DNA of 64,000 nucleotides from Stigmatella erecta (GTDB lineage Bacteria; Myxococcota; Myxococcia; Myxococcales; Myxococcaceae): NCBI RefSeq assembly GCF_900111745.1, contig NZ_FOIJ01000016.1, positions 124,001 to 188,000 of the forward strand, read 5' to 3'. Shown piece by piece: positions 9,227 to 18,415 of this stretch (position 1 is its first letter; each line of letters starts with the position of its first letter). The notes under the pieces were generated by a model. It saw only the letters and a program-made list of their open reading frames with translations, ran no database searches and was not told where the DNA came from. The position numbers and the translations under genes were made by a program.

Positions 9227-9421
9227 ATGCGGCCTGCCCTTGTTTCGGTCTCCCTTCCCTCTCCGGTTCCCGTCCTCATTCCCGACGTGGCGCCGCCCTC
9301 GTTCCCGCTGCCCCCCGCCAGCCCTCCCCGCCAGGCCGAGGCGCCGCCCTCGCCGCCCCGCTCCGGGCCCCGCACCAAGCCCGAGCGCAGCTTCGTGGAT
9401 GTGATGGAGTGTCTGTTCTGA
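9227..9421 (+). CDS. Small proline-rich hypothetical protein
   Basis: 64 residues. The ATG at 9227 follows a strong ribosome site AAAGGAG (9213-9219) at seven bases. An upstream in-frame ATG at 9206 has no such site. The protein is more than a quarter proline (PSPVPVLIPDVAPPSFPLPPA) and ends FVDVMECLF with one Cys four residues from the end. No signal peptide or membrane helix. It converges on the molybdoenzyme gene with 13 bp between. I recognise no family. The strong ribosome site supports real translation; the composition gives no hint of function. Confidence 0.5.
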   Translation: MRPALVSVSLPSPVPVLIPDVAPPSFPLPPASPPRQAEAPPSPPRSGPRTKPERSFVDVMECLF

Positions 9422-9434
9422 GCCGCCCAGCGCT

Positions 9435-10511
9435 TCAGCCCACCTCCACCACCCGCACCTGCACCGCGTTGTTGCCGTAGCCCAGCCGGTTCCACGGCGC
9501 CCGCTCGGGCTGGGTATCGCCCGCCTCGTCCGTGGCCCGGGCCCGGAGCGTGTGGCGCCCCGCCGGGGCCCCCTCCCACGTGAACGCCCAGCGCACCCAG
9601 GCCGAGGGCCGCGGCGTCTCCAGCAGCGTGGCCGCCTGCCAGCTGTCGCCCCCGTTCACCGCCACCTCCACCCGCACCACCCGGCGCTCGCCGCTCCAGG
9701 CCATGCCCTGCACCACCACCCGGCCCGGCGCCACCCGCGCCCCTTCCGCCGGTGAGGTGATGTGGGACTTCACCTGCATGCGCGTCACCGGCTCGGGCGG
9801 CTTCCCCTCCTGCGTGTCGTAGATGTAGCGCTCACGCTGGTAGTAGCCCTCGAAGGGGCGCGTGAGCAGCTCCAGCCGCGTCACCCACTTCACGCTCGCC
9901 ATGCCGTACCACCCCGGCACCAGCAGCCGCACCGGCGCGCCGTGCGCCCGCGTGAGCGGCGCCCCGTTCATCTCCAGCGCCAGCAGCGTGTCCGGGTGCA
10001 GCGCCTTGGCCAGGGGCAGCGCGCGCGCGAAGCGCCGGCTCCCCTCCCCATCCGCCCCCTCCACGAGCAGCTCGACGGCCTCCGGCTTCACGCCGGCCTG
10101 CTGGAGCACCTGCGCCAGGGGCACGCCGCCCCACACCGCCGTGCCCAGGGCCCCCTGCTGCCAGGGCTCCCCCACCGGCAGGGGCGTCATGGTGGTGCGC
10201 CCGTTGCCCGCGCACTCCAGGGTGACGGGCAGCGTGCGCAGCGGCCCGCGCGCCAGCTCCGCCACCTTCAGCGTGAAGGGGCGCTCCACCGCTCCCTCCA
10301 CCGCCACCGTGTGCGTGGCCCGGGACAGCTCCGGCTCCGCGTAGTTGCTGCGGACGAAGAAGGACTCGGTCGGGGTCCGTGCCGACGCCAGGGCCGCCGG
10401 GGGCGTCTCCGCGTTGAAGGGCGCGTGTTTGACGGTCACCAGCGCGTGGCGCTCGTCCGCCTGATTGTCCTGAGGGGAGAGCTGCTCCCACCCGATGCCG
10501 CCTGGTCCCAT
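9435..10511 (-). CDS. Sulfite-oxidase-family molybdopterin oxidoreductase
   Basis: 358 residues, starting at the ATG at 10511 (MGPGGIGWEQLSPQ); longer frames upstream encode only low-complexity Arg/Gly sequence. The N-terminal two-thirds matches the Mo-cofactor domain of the SUOX family: PTESFFVRSNYAEP, then ECAGNGR with Cys100 as the presumed molybdenum ligand, then GWYGMASVKWVTRLELL. The C-terminal third (SHITSPAEGARVAPGRVVVQGMAWSGE) is the Ig-like Mo-co dimerisation domain. No cytochrome b5 domain and no evident Tat signal, so location is uncertain. Likely oxidises sulfite or a related substrate through an unknown electron acceptor. Divergent from the carboxylase gene. Confidence 0.88.
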   Translation of the reverse strand: MGPGGIGWEQLSPQDNQADERHALVTVKHAPFNAETPPAALASARTPTESFFVRSNYAEPELSRATHTVAVEGAVERPFTLKVAELARGPLRTLPVTLECAGNGRTTMTPLPVGEPWQQGALGTAVWGGVPLAQVLQQAGVKPEAVELLVEGADGEGSRRFARALPLAKALHPDTLLALEMNGAPLTRAHGAPVRLLVPGWYGMASVKWVTRLELLTRPFEGYYQRERYIYDTQEGKPPEPVTRMQVKSHITSPAEGARVAPGRVVVQGMAWSGERRVVRVEVAVNGGDSWQAATLLETPRPSAWVRWAFTWEGAPAGRHTLRARATDEAGDTQPERAPWNRLGYGNNAVQVRVVEVG

Positions 10512-10857
10512 GGCCCCGCTCCGTCCCCGTCCTTCGCCCAGACAGAGGTAGGGGCGCTCCCCCCGGTGGGACAAGGGCCACTGTCCAGTGGCGGGCGTCT
10601 GCGGCGGGCGGCCGCCCGGCCTCCCCCGCCCCGGAGGCCCCGGCCCAGCCAGGGATTGAGGCGGTAAAGCCAGAGCCCCTGTCCGGAGCCCGCGCCCGGT
10701 CCGCCCCCCTGCGGCGCCCTGCCTTCGAAACGCTTCGCGGGGTGCCACTTGCTTAATTCTTTACAAACGGGATAGATGCTTTTTCAAGGAAAGTGGCTTG
10801 CTCCTGGAATCCTGGTACACGTCTGGGGAGGGAGCGCCACTTAACCAGACACCCAGC
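10512..10857. other. Divergent intergenic region between the molybdoenzyme and carboxylase genes
   Basis: 346 bp without a supported gene; frames here give only Arg/Pro/Gly-rich shadow peptides. The half nearest the molybdoenzyme is extremely GC-rich. An A/T-richer patch near 10748-10795 (taattctttaca and tgctttttcaagg) is the most likely promoter area for the carboxylase gene. I do not see a convincing consensus -35/-10 or -24/-12 pair. Confidence 0.4.
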
Positions 10858-12438
10858 ATGTCCAAGCCAGCGAGGTCCTTGATGACGCTCGAGACGGATC
10901 CCTTTCGCGTACGGCTCCAGCAGATGGAGAAGCAGGCGGAGCGAGGCGGGGGAACCAACCGCATTGCCAAGCAGCACGAGGCGGGCAAGCTCACCGCGCG
11001 CGAGCGCATCGACTTGCTGTTGGATCCCGGCTCCTTCTGCGAGCTGGACAAGTTCGTCACCCACCGCCTGCATGACTTTGGCATGGGGGACAAGAAGATC
11101 CTCGGCGACGGCGTCGTCACCGGCTACGGCACCGTGGAGGGCCGGCAGGTGTTCGTCTTCGCCCAGGACTTCACCGTCTTTGGCGGCTCGCTGTCCGGCG
11201 CGTACGCGCGGAAGATCTGCAAGATCATGGACATGGCCACCCGCGTGGGCGCGCCCATCATCGGCCTGAACGACTCGGGCGGCGCGCGCATCCAGGAGGG
11301 CGTGGAGAGCATGGCCGGCTACGCGGACATCTTCCTGCGCAATACCTTGGCCTCGGGCGTGGTGCCCCAGCTGTCCGTCATCATGGGGCCGTGCGCGGGC
11401 GGTGCGTCCTACTCGCCCGCAATCACGGACTTCATCTTCATGGTGAAGAACACCTCCTACATGTTCTTGACCGGCCCCGACGTCGTCAAGACGGTGACGC
11501 ACGAGGAGGTGACGAAGGAGGCGCTGGGCGGCGCGCTCATGCACAACCAGAAGTCCGGCGTGGCGCACTTCGCCGCGGACAATGATCCCGCCGTCATTCA
11601 GATGACGCGCGAGCTGCTCTCGTTCCTGCCCTCCAACAACCAGGAGGACCCGCCCGTCCAGCCGTGTGACGACGACGTGTTCCGCGCCGAGGAGCTGCTC
11701 AAGACCATCGTCCCCAGCAACCCCAACAAGCCCTACGACATCAAGGACATCATCCGGGCCATCGCCGACCACAAGCACTTCTTCGAGGTGCAGGAGCACT
11801 TCGCCCGGAACATCGTCATCGGCTTCGCGCGCATGAATGGCCGGCCCGTGGGCATCGTCGCCACCCAGCCCGCGGTGCTCGCCGGCTGCCTGGACATCGA
11901 TGCCTCGGTGAAGGCGGCGCGCTTCGTGCGCTTCTGTGACTGCTTCAACATCCCGCTCGTCACGCTGGTGGACGTGCCCGGCTTTCTGCCCGGCACGGAC
12001 CAGGAGTGGGGCGGCATCATCACCCACGGCGCCAAGCTGCTCTATGCCTACGCCGAGGCCACGGTGCCCAAGGTGACGCTGATTACGCGCAAGGCGTACG
12101 GGGGGGCGTACGACGTCATGGCCTCCAAGCACATCCGCGCGGACATCAACTACGCCTACCCCACCGCGGAGATCGCCGTCATGGGGCCCGAGGGCGCGGT
12201 GAACATCATCTTCCGCAACGAGCTGGCCACCGCGGCGGACCCCACCTCCGAGCGCACCCAGCGCGTCAATGAGTACCGCGAGAAGTTCGCCAATCCCTAC
12301 AAGGCGGCGGAGCTGGGCTACATCGACGAGGTGATCCGCCCCGAGGAGACGCGCGCGAAGATCATCCGGGCCCTGGAGATGCTCAAGAACAAGCGCCAGG
12401 AGAACCTGCCGCGCAAGCACGGCAACATTCCCCTTTAG
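10858..12438 (+). CDS. pccB: Propionyl/acetyl-CoA carboxylase carboxyltransferase (beta) subunit
   Basis: About 526 residues from ATG 10858 (MSKPARSL); a second in-frame ATG at 10882 (MTLETDPF) is possible. It carries the two crotonase-like carboxyltransferase halves of biotin-dependent acyl-CoA carboxylases: [16 protein letters not shown] and [13 protein letters not shown] (acyl-CoA oxyanion site) in the N-terminal half, and [27 protein letters not shown] with AYGGAYDVM (carboxybiotin site) in the C-terminal half. The length is normal. It transfers the carboxyl group from carboxybiotin to propionyl- or acetyl-CoA in the cytoplasm, giving methylmalonyl- or malonyl-CoA. The biotin-carrying alpha subunit is not in the window. 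The symbol is a family assignment; substrate preference cannot be read here. Confidence 0.93.
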   Translation: MSKPARSLMTLETDPFRVRLQQMEKQAERGGGTNRIAKQHEAGKLTARERIDLLLDPGSFCELDKFVTHRLHDFGMGDKKILGDGVVTGYGTVEGRQVFVFAQDFTVFGGSLSGAYARKICKIMDMATRVGAPIIGLNDSGGARIQEGVESMAGYADIFLRNTLASGVVPQLSVIMGPCAGGASYSPAITDFIFMVKNTSYMFLTGPDVVKTVTHEEVTKEALGGALMHNQKSGVAHFAADNDPAVIQMTRELLSFLPSNNQEDPPVQPCDDDVFRAEELLKTIVPSNPNKPYDIKDIIRAIADHKHFFEVQEHFARNIVIGFARMNGRPVGIVATQPAVLAGCLDIDASVKAARFVRFCDCFNIPLVTLVDVPGFLPGTDQEWGGIITHGAKLLYAYAEATVPKVTLITRKAYGGAYDVMASKHIRADINYAYPTAEIAVMGPEGAVNIIFRNELATAADPTSERTQRVNEYREKFANPYKAAELGYIDEVIRPEETRAKIIRALEMLKNKRQENLPRKHGNIPL

Positions 12439-12483
12439 CGGTCACCCGAAGCTGGCTTCTTCCATTCCCGGGACTCTCGCCTC

Positions 12484-14616
12484 ATGTCCGTTGCCCTGCT
12501 GATTGCCCTTCTGGCCCTGGCCTACCTGGGCCTGGCCCTCGTTCTCTATTTCACCGCGCCCCGCATGGAGGAGCTGGAAGCGCTCGACCAGCGGCCGTCC
12601 CGGGAGACGGGGCTCAAGGTGGGCACCTCCACCGAGACCGTCAAACCCTATGCGCTGCGCATCGGGCCGGAGCTGTGGGCCGCCTACCGCCACATCTTCG
12701 ACATCACCCTGCGCAACCCCGTGGCCCGGGCCCTGGCCTTCCGGCTGACGCAGGCCGCGCTCATCCTCATCTACCCCGTCCGGCGGCTGCTCTTCATCCG
12801 CCACCTGGACAGCGCGCGCAAGCGGGTGCTCGTGCCGGTGGCGCTCTTCAACCGCCTGGCCTCGCGCGAGCTGGGCTCGATGCCCCTGATGACGACGCCC
12901 GTGCTGCTCCTGGAGGACGACGCGGCGAACACCACCGTGGAGACGCGCGCCGCCAGCCTCATCATCGGCGCGGCGACGCTCTGGCGGAACATCCGCCGCG
13001 GCACCCTGTACAACATGACGCTCGGCCTGCGCTGCAGCGATGAAGTCCAGTACCTGTTCACCCGGTGCGCGGGGCTCCACGAGCTGTCCCGCAAGCCCCA
13101 CGCCCCCTTCGTCGCGGAGCACACGGACATCCCCGTGGGCGAGTACGCCGCCGTCTTCTGCGGCGGCCACGTCTACACGGTGGACCTGGCGGGCGAGGCG
13201 TTCACCGCGGAGGACAAGGCGCGCCTGGTCGCCACCCTTCGGGCCATTGTCCAGGACAGCCGGGCGCGCGCGCAGGGCGCGGAGCCCCCGCTCACCCTGA
13301 GCCTGTGCACCCACGCCTATGACGCACGCCAGCCGGCCCTCCGCTACACGCACCGGGACTTCTTCCAGACGGTGAACCACGCGCTGTTCACCGTGGCGCT
13401 CATCCCCGAGGCCACCCCCGAGAGCATCAACGAGCTGGCCATCGAGCAGTTCTCCCACCCCCAGAACTGCTGGAACGACAAGGGCATTCAGATCCTGGTG
13501 TATGGCAACAGCAAGGCCTCCATCATCCCGCGCTTCAAGAACTACTGCCTGGGCTCCTCCATCGCCAAGACGGTCTCCTTCATCCAGCAGGAGGGCGTGA
13601 AGCACGACCTGTCCGCCGTGGGCGAGCCCGCGCAGCCCCCGGCCCTCGTGCACCTGGCGGCGCCCACGTTCACCGCCGAGGAGCTGGAGGCGCTGCGCTT
13701 CTACCGCGCGGAGCATGCGCTGTGGATGCGGCGCTTGCCCCACGTCTTCTCCATTCCCATGGGCAAGCAGAGCTTCAAGGATGCGCAGGGCACCCGCGTC
13801 CAGACGGACTCCATCTTCCAGACCTGCCTGCACCTGACGTACACGAAGGTGTTCGGCCAGTTCCCCGTGATGTCCGAGGCCGTCTTCATGGGGCTGTTCC
13901 AGAAGATCTTCAGCAGCTCGATGGAGTTCTCGGGCACCTCGGAGATGCGGCGGCTCTCGGAGAAGCTGCGCGGGCTGGACCCCAGCGCCGGGGTGCCCCA
14001 GGCGCAGCTCGCCGCCGACCCGGAGCTGGCCCCGATGCTGCTCGCCGCCGCGCGCTCCCACCACCAGCTCACGCGCTTCGCCAAGCACGGCTACATCACC
14101 CCCAACCGGCTGTTCGCCTGGTTCCGCACCTTCACCTATCACCCGCTCCGGCTCGCGCGCGTGCTCGCCATCTGCTTCCTGCCGCAGGGGCTGCGGCGGC
14201 TGGCCCCCGTGCGGTGGATGTTCGCGCTGCTTCAGCGCACCCCCCTGCTCTCGCGCCTGCTGGCCCTGGAGGCGTTCGATGTCTCCACCTCGCACCTGCC
14301 CGCGATGCCCGGCCTGCGCGGCGGCTTCCTCCAGAACTGCAACTTCGACCGGCTGCCCGCGTTCTTCTCGCCGGACATCGACCTGCCCGAGCTCCTGGGC
14401 GGCGTCTACCGCCCCAAGCTCCTGGTGCACTACTCCATCTACGAGAACCAGGTGAACCTCTCGCCCCTGTTCTTCAACGCCAAGGCCCGGGCCCGGTTGC
14501 CGGAGTTCGTGCAGGTGCTGGAGTTCTACCTGCGCGTGTGCTCCGCCATCCGCCAGGCGGGCCTCCCGGCGTCCCAGCAGGGGGGCGCCTCCGGCGGCGA
14601 ACGCACCGCGGCCTGA
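12484..14616 (+). CDS. Choline/carnitine acyltransferase-like membrane protein lacking the catalytic histidine
   Basis: 710 residues. An N-terminal membrane helix (VALLIALLALAYLGLALVLYF) is followed by a long soluble part resembling choline/carnitine O-acyltransferases. Matching blocks: NCWNDKGIQILVYGN (residues 328-342, like NRWYDKxxQxIV), DSIFQTCLHLTYTKVFGQF (like the QLALQLAYYR helix), STS at 601-603 (like the substrate-binding STSQ), and LLVHYSIYENQVNLS near the end. Where the family has its catalytic EH(S/A) after the NRWYDK block, this protein reads SIIPRFKNYCLGS, with no His. The fold is therefore plausible but classical acyl transfer is doubtful. It follows the carboxylase gene by 45 bp and may be co-transcribed. 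Fold assignment is by eye and moderate. Confidence 0.6.
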   Translation: MSVALLIALLALAYLGLALVLYFTAPRMEELEALDQRPSRETGLKVGTSTETVKPYALRIGPELWAAYRHIFDITLRNPVARALAFRLTQAALILIYPVRRLLFIRHLDSARKRVLVPVALFNRLASRELGSMPLMTTPVLLLEDDAANTTVETRAASLIIGAATLWRNIRRGTLYNMTLGLRCSDEVQYLFTRCAGLHELSRKPHAPFVAEHTDIPVGEYAAVFCGGHVYTVDLAGEAFTAEDKARLVATLRAIVQDSRARAQGAEPPLTLSLCTHAYDARQPALRYTHRDFFQTVNHALFTVALIPEATPESINELAIEQFSHPQNCWNDKGIQILVYGNSKASIIPRFKNYCLGSSIAKTVSFIQQEGVKHDLSAVGEPAQPPALVHLAAPTFTAEELEALRFYRAEHALWMRRLPHVFSIPMGKQSFKDAQGTRVQTDSIFQTCLHLTYTKVFGQFPVMSEAVFMGLFQKIFSSSMEFSGTSEMRRLSEKLRGLDPSAGVPQAQLAADPELAPMLLAAARSHHQLTRFAKHGYITPNRLFAWFRTFTYHPLRLARVLAICFLPQGLRRLAPVRWMFALLQRTPLLSRLLALEAFDVSTSHLPAMPGLRGGFLQNCNFDRLPAFFSPDIDLPELLGGVYRPKLLVHYSIYENQVNLSPLFFNAKARARLPEFVQVLEFYLRVCSAIRQAGLPASQQGGASGGERTAA

Positions 14617-14724
14617 CGCGGGCGCCTGGAGGCAGGGCAGCCAGGCGTCGCGGGCTTCGGGCCTCCTCCGGCCGCGGTGCTGAACTTTCCTCCCGGACAG
14701 GCGAAACGCCGGGAGGAGGACACG

Positions 14725-14895
14725 ATGGCTGCGGATCCGAAGGTGCCGAAGGAGCAGGAGCAGACCCGCGAGGCGGGCCCGGAGCAGACGCCGCAGAAGA
14801 AGGCGGACAACGCGGACCAGGCCAAGGAGGGCATGCCGGGCTACGGCCAGCCTCCCGAGGAGGTCCGCAAGCCCCTGCCCAATCAGAAGTGGTAG
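14725..14895 (+). CDS. Small hydrophilic hypothetical protein
   Basis: 56 residues from ATG 14725, preceded by GGGAGGAGGA at 14711-14720, a strong ribosome site; an in-frame ATG 48 bases upstream lacks one. The protein is charged and Lys/Glu/Gln/Pro-rich (VPKEQEQTREAGPEQTP, EEVRKPLPNQKW), with no signal, helix or cysteine. Probably intrinsically disordered. It converges on 14903-15808 with a seven-base gap. No family recognised. Confidence 0.6.
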   Translation: MAADPKVPKEQEQTREAGPEQTPQKKADNADQAKEGMPGYGQPPEEVRKPLPNQKW

Positions 14896-14902
14896 CGGCC
14901 GG

Positions 14903-15808
14903 TTAGGGCAGGTCCAGGGGCGTGGTCTGCACCCACGGCGTGGGCAGGTTCTGCGGCCGGCCGAGCTCGGGCCGCGTGCCCGCGCCCGTGCCGCCGTTCT
15001 TCCAGTCGTTGAGCTGGGTCACCATCGTCCACTGCCCCTGGCCCCCGTTGGGCGGCCGGTCGTAGTGCAGGAAGGAGGTGGCGCCCGTCTCCACGCGCCC
15101 CACGCCCGTGGAGTGCGCGTAGTCGCTGGGCTTCACGCTCCCGGCGAGCCTCAGGTTCGGGTTCTGCGCCAGGAACGCATCGAGCTCCGCGTCCCCGTTC
15201 TTCGAGTAGTCGGCGTGGTGGATGACCGACATCGTGTTGTTGTTCGAGTTGTGCATCGTGTGCACCGCGCAGCCGTTGAGCGGCCCCGTCACCACCATGG
15301 ACGGCTCGTTCGGCCGCGGGTGCAGCGGAACGCCCTCGAGGCCCGCGAAGCGCCCCGCGCCCGTCGACAGGTAGTGCAGGTAGTGCGCCTGGGTGCCGGG
15401 CCCTCCCGCGGGGGTGGCCGTCAGGTGCGAGTTGCCCTGGTTCTGGTTCACGTTCAGGCTCACCACGGACTGGTTGGCGGGCACGAACGGCCGCTGCGGC
15501 GTGGGCAGCGTCACGCCCTCCGGCCTGCCGGTGGGGAACATGTTGTAGCCGTTCAGGACGTTGTTGCCCGCGAAGTTCATCGGGTTGGAGGTGAACTCCG
15601 GGGTGACGTCCGCGTTGGGCCGCTGCGAGGGCCCGCCGAACAGGCCCCGGGGCCGCGTGCCCCCCGGCGTCTCGAACCCGTCCCGCGGGCCCGCCGGGTT
15701 CGCCGGAGGCCTCGGTGTGGAGGGCGAAGGCAGGCTGGGGCGCGGCGCGTCCGGCTTCGGTCCAAACAGGGAGGAGGGCTTGAATCCACCGAACTTGAAG
15801 CTTTTCAT
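14903..15808 (-). CDS. Hypothetical protein with a CNF1/BLF1-like Cys/His signature
   Basis: 301 residues from ATG 15808 (MKSFKFGGFKPSS), with GAAGAGG a few bases upstream; the longer frame adds 104 unconserved residues. The first 100 residues are Pro/Gly/Asn-rich and disordered with no secretion signal. The C-terminal 200 residues contain MVVTGPLNGCAVHTMHN with Cys180, then VIHHADY with His197/His198. That arrangement (VTG-x-L-x-GC then His 12-18 residues on) resembles the Cys/His pair of CNF1-type and BLF1-type glutamine deamidase toxins, where the motif is usually LSGC. A later block (GATSFLHYDRPP) fits a beta sandwich. This is a motif-level resemblance only; it could also be an unrelated Cys-hydrolase. 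Confidence 0.5.
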   Translation of the reverse strand: MKSFKFGGFKPSSLFGPKPDAPRPSLPSPSTPRPPANPAGPRDGFETPGGTRPRGLFGGPSQRPNADVTPEFTSNPMNFAGNNVLNGYNMFPTGRPEGVTLPTPQRPFVPANQSVVSLNVNQNQGNSHLTATPAGGPGTQAHYLHYLSTGAGRFAGLEGVPLHPRPNEPSMVVTGPLNGCAVHTMHNSNNNTMSVIHHADYSKNGDAELDAFLAQNPNLRLAGSVKPSDYAHSTGVGRVETGATSFLHYDRPPNGGQGQWTMVTQLNDWKNGGTGAGTRPELGRPQNLPTPWVQTTPLDLP

Positions 15809-16020
15809 GAGCCTCTTCCATTGCGCCTTCCGTGCCAGGGCCGCACAGGGAGGGAGCCGCTGGGATTCCCAGGACTTGCGGGCTCCCAGGGCCTCCCCGG
15901 GGCGCCGCGGTGGGCGGGGGGGCGTGGTGACTCCTGTCTTGCCCTGGTGTCTGCTGTCACCAGGGGCGCGCGCATCCGGCGTGCCTGGGGCGCGTGATTC
16001 CCCGCCATGCGCCGGCTCAT

Positions 16021-16650
16021 TCACCGCACATCGAGTTCGTAAGCCGCCGGCCCTCGCGAATGGACTTCCTCGAAGAGAGGCGGGACGCAAAGCAACTTGA
16101 GCAGTTCGGGCTCGAACCATTCAAGGGCCTGCCGCAGGTCCGCGTGCTGCCGTGGCAAATCTTCCCAGTGCCAGATGGGCTCGTAGTGGAAAACGCGATT
16201 CCGGAGCAGCCGGAGCGTGTGCATGCGCTTGTTGATCTCCGTGCGCTTGCGCAGGTGCTTGGGCATATGGGGCAGCGTTTGGCGAATCACGTCGCCGAAG
16301 CTCAATTCCGCGACGACGCGATCCGCCTCCAGAGGGGCATTCCGCTTCCGGAGTTCCTGTTTTGCAGCGGCTACCTTGTCCTGTTCGCGGTCCAAGAGCC
16401 AAGGCATGTCGAACCAGGAGGGCACCCCGAAATGAAGCTTCAGGGCCTCGTGGAGCCTGTTGCGGAAAGCCACCTCCAGAGAGTGGAGCGCCGGATAAAG
16501 CGCTTGGCAGAGGGCGATGTTCCACAGGTATCGCCCCAGGATCACACGAGGCGTGTCTCCGGGAGCGCAGCACTTGTCGAGGCGAGGCTTCGACAGCACG
16601 CTTTCCAGGAGTGCGATGGAAATGGGTTGCGACGGAGGGACGGGGTGCAT
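16021..16650 (-). CDS. Abi_2/AbiD-AbiF-like protein (HEPN-type)
   Basis: 209 residues, predicted mostly alpha-helical. Typical Abi_2 family blocks are visible: YLWNIALCQALYPALHSLEVAFRNRLH, ELSFGDVIRQTLP, and near the C-terminus LRLLRNRVFHYEPI. The last block holds an R-x4-H element (RNRVFH), the catalytic signature of HEPN ribonucleases, in the position where Abi_2 proteins carry RNRIxHHEP. Members are linked to abortive infection of phage-infected cells, though many have no demonstrated activity. It lies alone between the CNF-like gene and the kinase repeats. No phage genes are adjacent. The start at 16650 has no clear ribosome site and could be downstream. Confidence 0.72.
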   Translation of the reverse strand: MHPVPPSQPISIALLESVLSKPRLDKCCAPGDTPRVILGRYLWNIALCQALYPALHSLEVAFRNRLHEALKLHFGVPSWFDMPWLLDREQDKVAAAKQELRKRNAPLEADRVVAELSFGDVIRQTLPHMPKHLRKRTEINKRMHTLRLLRNRVFHYEPIWHWEDLPRQHADLRQALEWFEPELLKLLCVPPLFEEVHSRGPAAYELDVR

Positions 16651-16909
16651 ATCGTCGTGCCACTGTCCCCGGGTGTCCCTCTCCCAGCATTCCTTCGCTG
16701 GTGATGGCCCCGGGGTTTTTGTTTCTGGACCATGCGGGGGCCCGCTTGACCGGCCTCCTGCCGGATTCGCGCAGAGAAGACCTGCCGGGCCAGAGCCATC
16801 CCCGCATCAGAGCCGATTCCGGTAGGAAAGAAAAGAGCCTACCCGCAGGGTCGCGTGCAGTGGGTGTTCCTCTGGGTGAGGGCGCTGGCAAAGCCGGTAG
16901 GCTGGGGCG

Positions 16910-18298
16910 ATGGATACGTCTCCTTCGATGGGCCCCAAAGCGCTCCCGGTTGGGAGGGAGGTAGGGCCGTGGCGCGTGGAGAGCCTGTGTGGCCGGGGCT
17001 CCTATGGCGCCGTGTACCGCGTGGTGAACACGGAAGCTCCGGAGGGCATGGCCTACGCGTTGAAGATGGCGTTGCAGCCGTGGGATCCGCGCTTCGAGCG
17101 GGAGGCGGAACTGCTCTCGCGGGTGAAGCACGCGGGAGTGCCCCGGCTGCGGGACTGGGGTGAGTGGAAGGTGAGGGGCGGAGGGGTGTACCCGTACCTG
17201 GTGATGGAGTGGGTGGAGGGGGTGCCGTTGTATGAGTGGGCGGAGCAGCGCCGGGTGTCCGTGGAAGAGGTGGCGCGGGTGGTGGCTGGGGTGGCGCGAG
17301 CGCTGGAGGCGGTGCACGCGGCGGGAGGGGTGCACCGGGACGTGAAGGGCGGCAACGTGCTGGTGCGGCGGGAGGATGAGCGCGCGGTGCTGATGGACTT
17401 CGGCTCAGGAAACTACCGGGGCGCGCGGCCGCTGACACACCAGCCTCCACCGCCCGGGACGTATGAATACCAGAGCCCGGAGTCGGTGCGCTTTCAATGG
17501 CAGAGCTTGCGCGAGAGAGAGGGCCGATTCGAGGCAGGGCCCGAGGAGGATGTGTATGCGTTGGGGGTGACGGCGTACCGGCTCGTCACCGGGAGGTACC
17601 CGCCGGAGGTGGAGGTGGAGAAGACGGAGGAGGGGTACCGGGTGCTGCCGAGGGAGCCGGTGGCGTTCGAGCCGGGGGCGCCCGTGAGCCCGGAACTGGC
17701 GGCGCTCATCCGGCAGATGCTCGCGGAGGAGCCCGAGGCGCGAGGCAGCGCGGCGCAGGTGGCGCAGGCGTTGGAGGGCATCGCGAGGGGCCAGCGGCAG
17801 GATGCGGCGCGGGCTCTTGAGCCGTCCGTGGCAGGGAGATTCCGAGTGAGCGGCGTTGGGGATGCCGCCGCACGGCGAGCCAGACATTGCGCTCCTTGGG
17901 GCGTGGCCACCGTGAGCATGGTGTTGGCGGTTTCGATGGCGGGGATGTGGCAATCCGCGCTGGAGGAAGGGGCTGGGTCCGGGCGCGAGCAAGCCAGGGC
18001 GGATGAGGCGCGGGACGCGGGCACCGTGGGATTGGCGGACACCGTGGTGGAGTCGCCCACCCGCGAAACATTGCCTGGAGAGGCGAACCCGCGGGTGGGC
18101 TTGGACATACCCAAGCAGCCTTTTCCTGGCCAGCATCAGCCCCCTTGCGAGAAACCCCAGATCGCCCTCAATGGCGGCTGCTGGATACGCGTGAGCGGCG
18201 TGGACGCTCCGTGTGGTGCCAACTATTACGAATGGAAAAAGGGGTGCTACGTGCCCATGTTGCCCCCTCCCCGGCCGCAAACCTCCCACCCGCAGTAA
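16910..18298 (+). CDS. Ser/Thr protein kinase, repeat family copy A
   Basis: 462 residues. Kinase domain about 20-290: CGRGSYGAVYRVV, ALKMALQPWDPRFERE with the ATP lysine, VMEWVEGVPLYEWAE hinge, catalytic loop HRDVKGGNVLV (His142-Asp144), and DFGSGNYRGAR (Asp163). The activation segment is unusual (HQPPPPGTYEYQSPESVRFQWQ). One membrane helix (WGVATVSMVLAVSMAGMW) precedes a C-terminal tail with paired cysteines (PPCEKPQIALNGGCWIR, PCGANYYEWKKGCYVP), presumably on the far side of the membrane. It is closely related to copies at 20523 and 26651, even before the ATG (aagccggtaggctgggg). All catalytic residues are present, so it should be active. Confidence 0.9.
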   Translation: MDTSPSMGPKALPVGREVGPWRVESLCGRGSYGAVYRVVNTEAPEGMAYALKMALQPWDPRFEREAELLSRVKHAGVPRLRDWGEWKVRGGGVYPYLVMEWVEGVPLYEWAEQRRVSVEEVARVVAGVARALEAVHAAGGVHRDVKGGNVLVRREDERAVLMDFGSGNYRGARPLTHQPPPPGTYEYQSPESVRFQWQSLREREGRFEAGPEEDVYALGVTAYRLVTGRYPPEVEVEKTEEGYRVLPREPVAFEPGAPVSPELAALIRQMLAEEPEARGSAAQVAQALEGIARGQRQDAARALEPSVAGRFRVSGVGDAAARRARHCAPWGVATVSMVLAVSMAGMWQSALEEGAGSGREQARADEARDAGTVGLADTVVESPTRETLPGEANPRVGLDIPKQPFPGQHQPPCEKPQIALNGGCWIRVSGVDAPCGANYYEWKKGCYVPMLPPPRPQTSHPQ

Positions 18299-18415
18299 GG
18301 CGTACCAGCAGCACCTCCTGGTCATCCGCAAGTTCTGGGTGACACCGGGGAAGAGGGCATCGAACGCCTCCGCGCTCTTCTCGCGCACCTCGTTAGGAGA
18401 GCGCGAAACCCGGAC

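Noticed and set aside
12442-14430. Long minus-strand open frame opposite the acyltransferase-like gene
   Set aside because: Shadow composition (Gly/Glu/Val/His repeats), no start signal, and the + strand gene has coherent family blocks.
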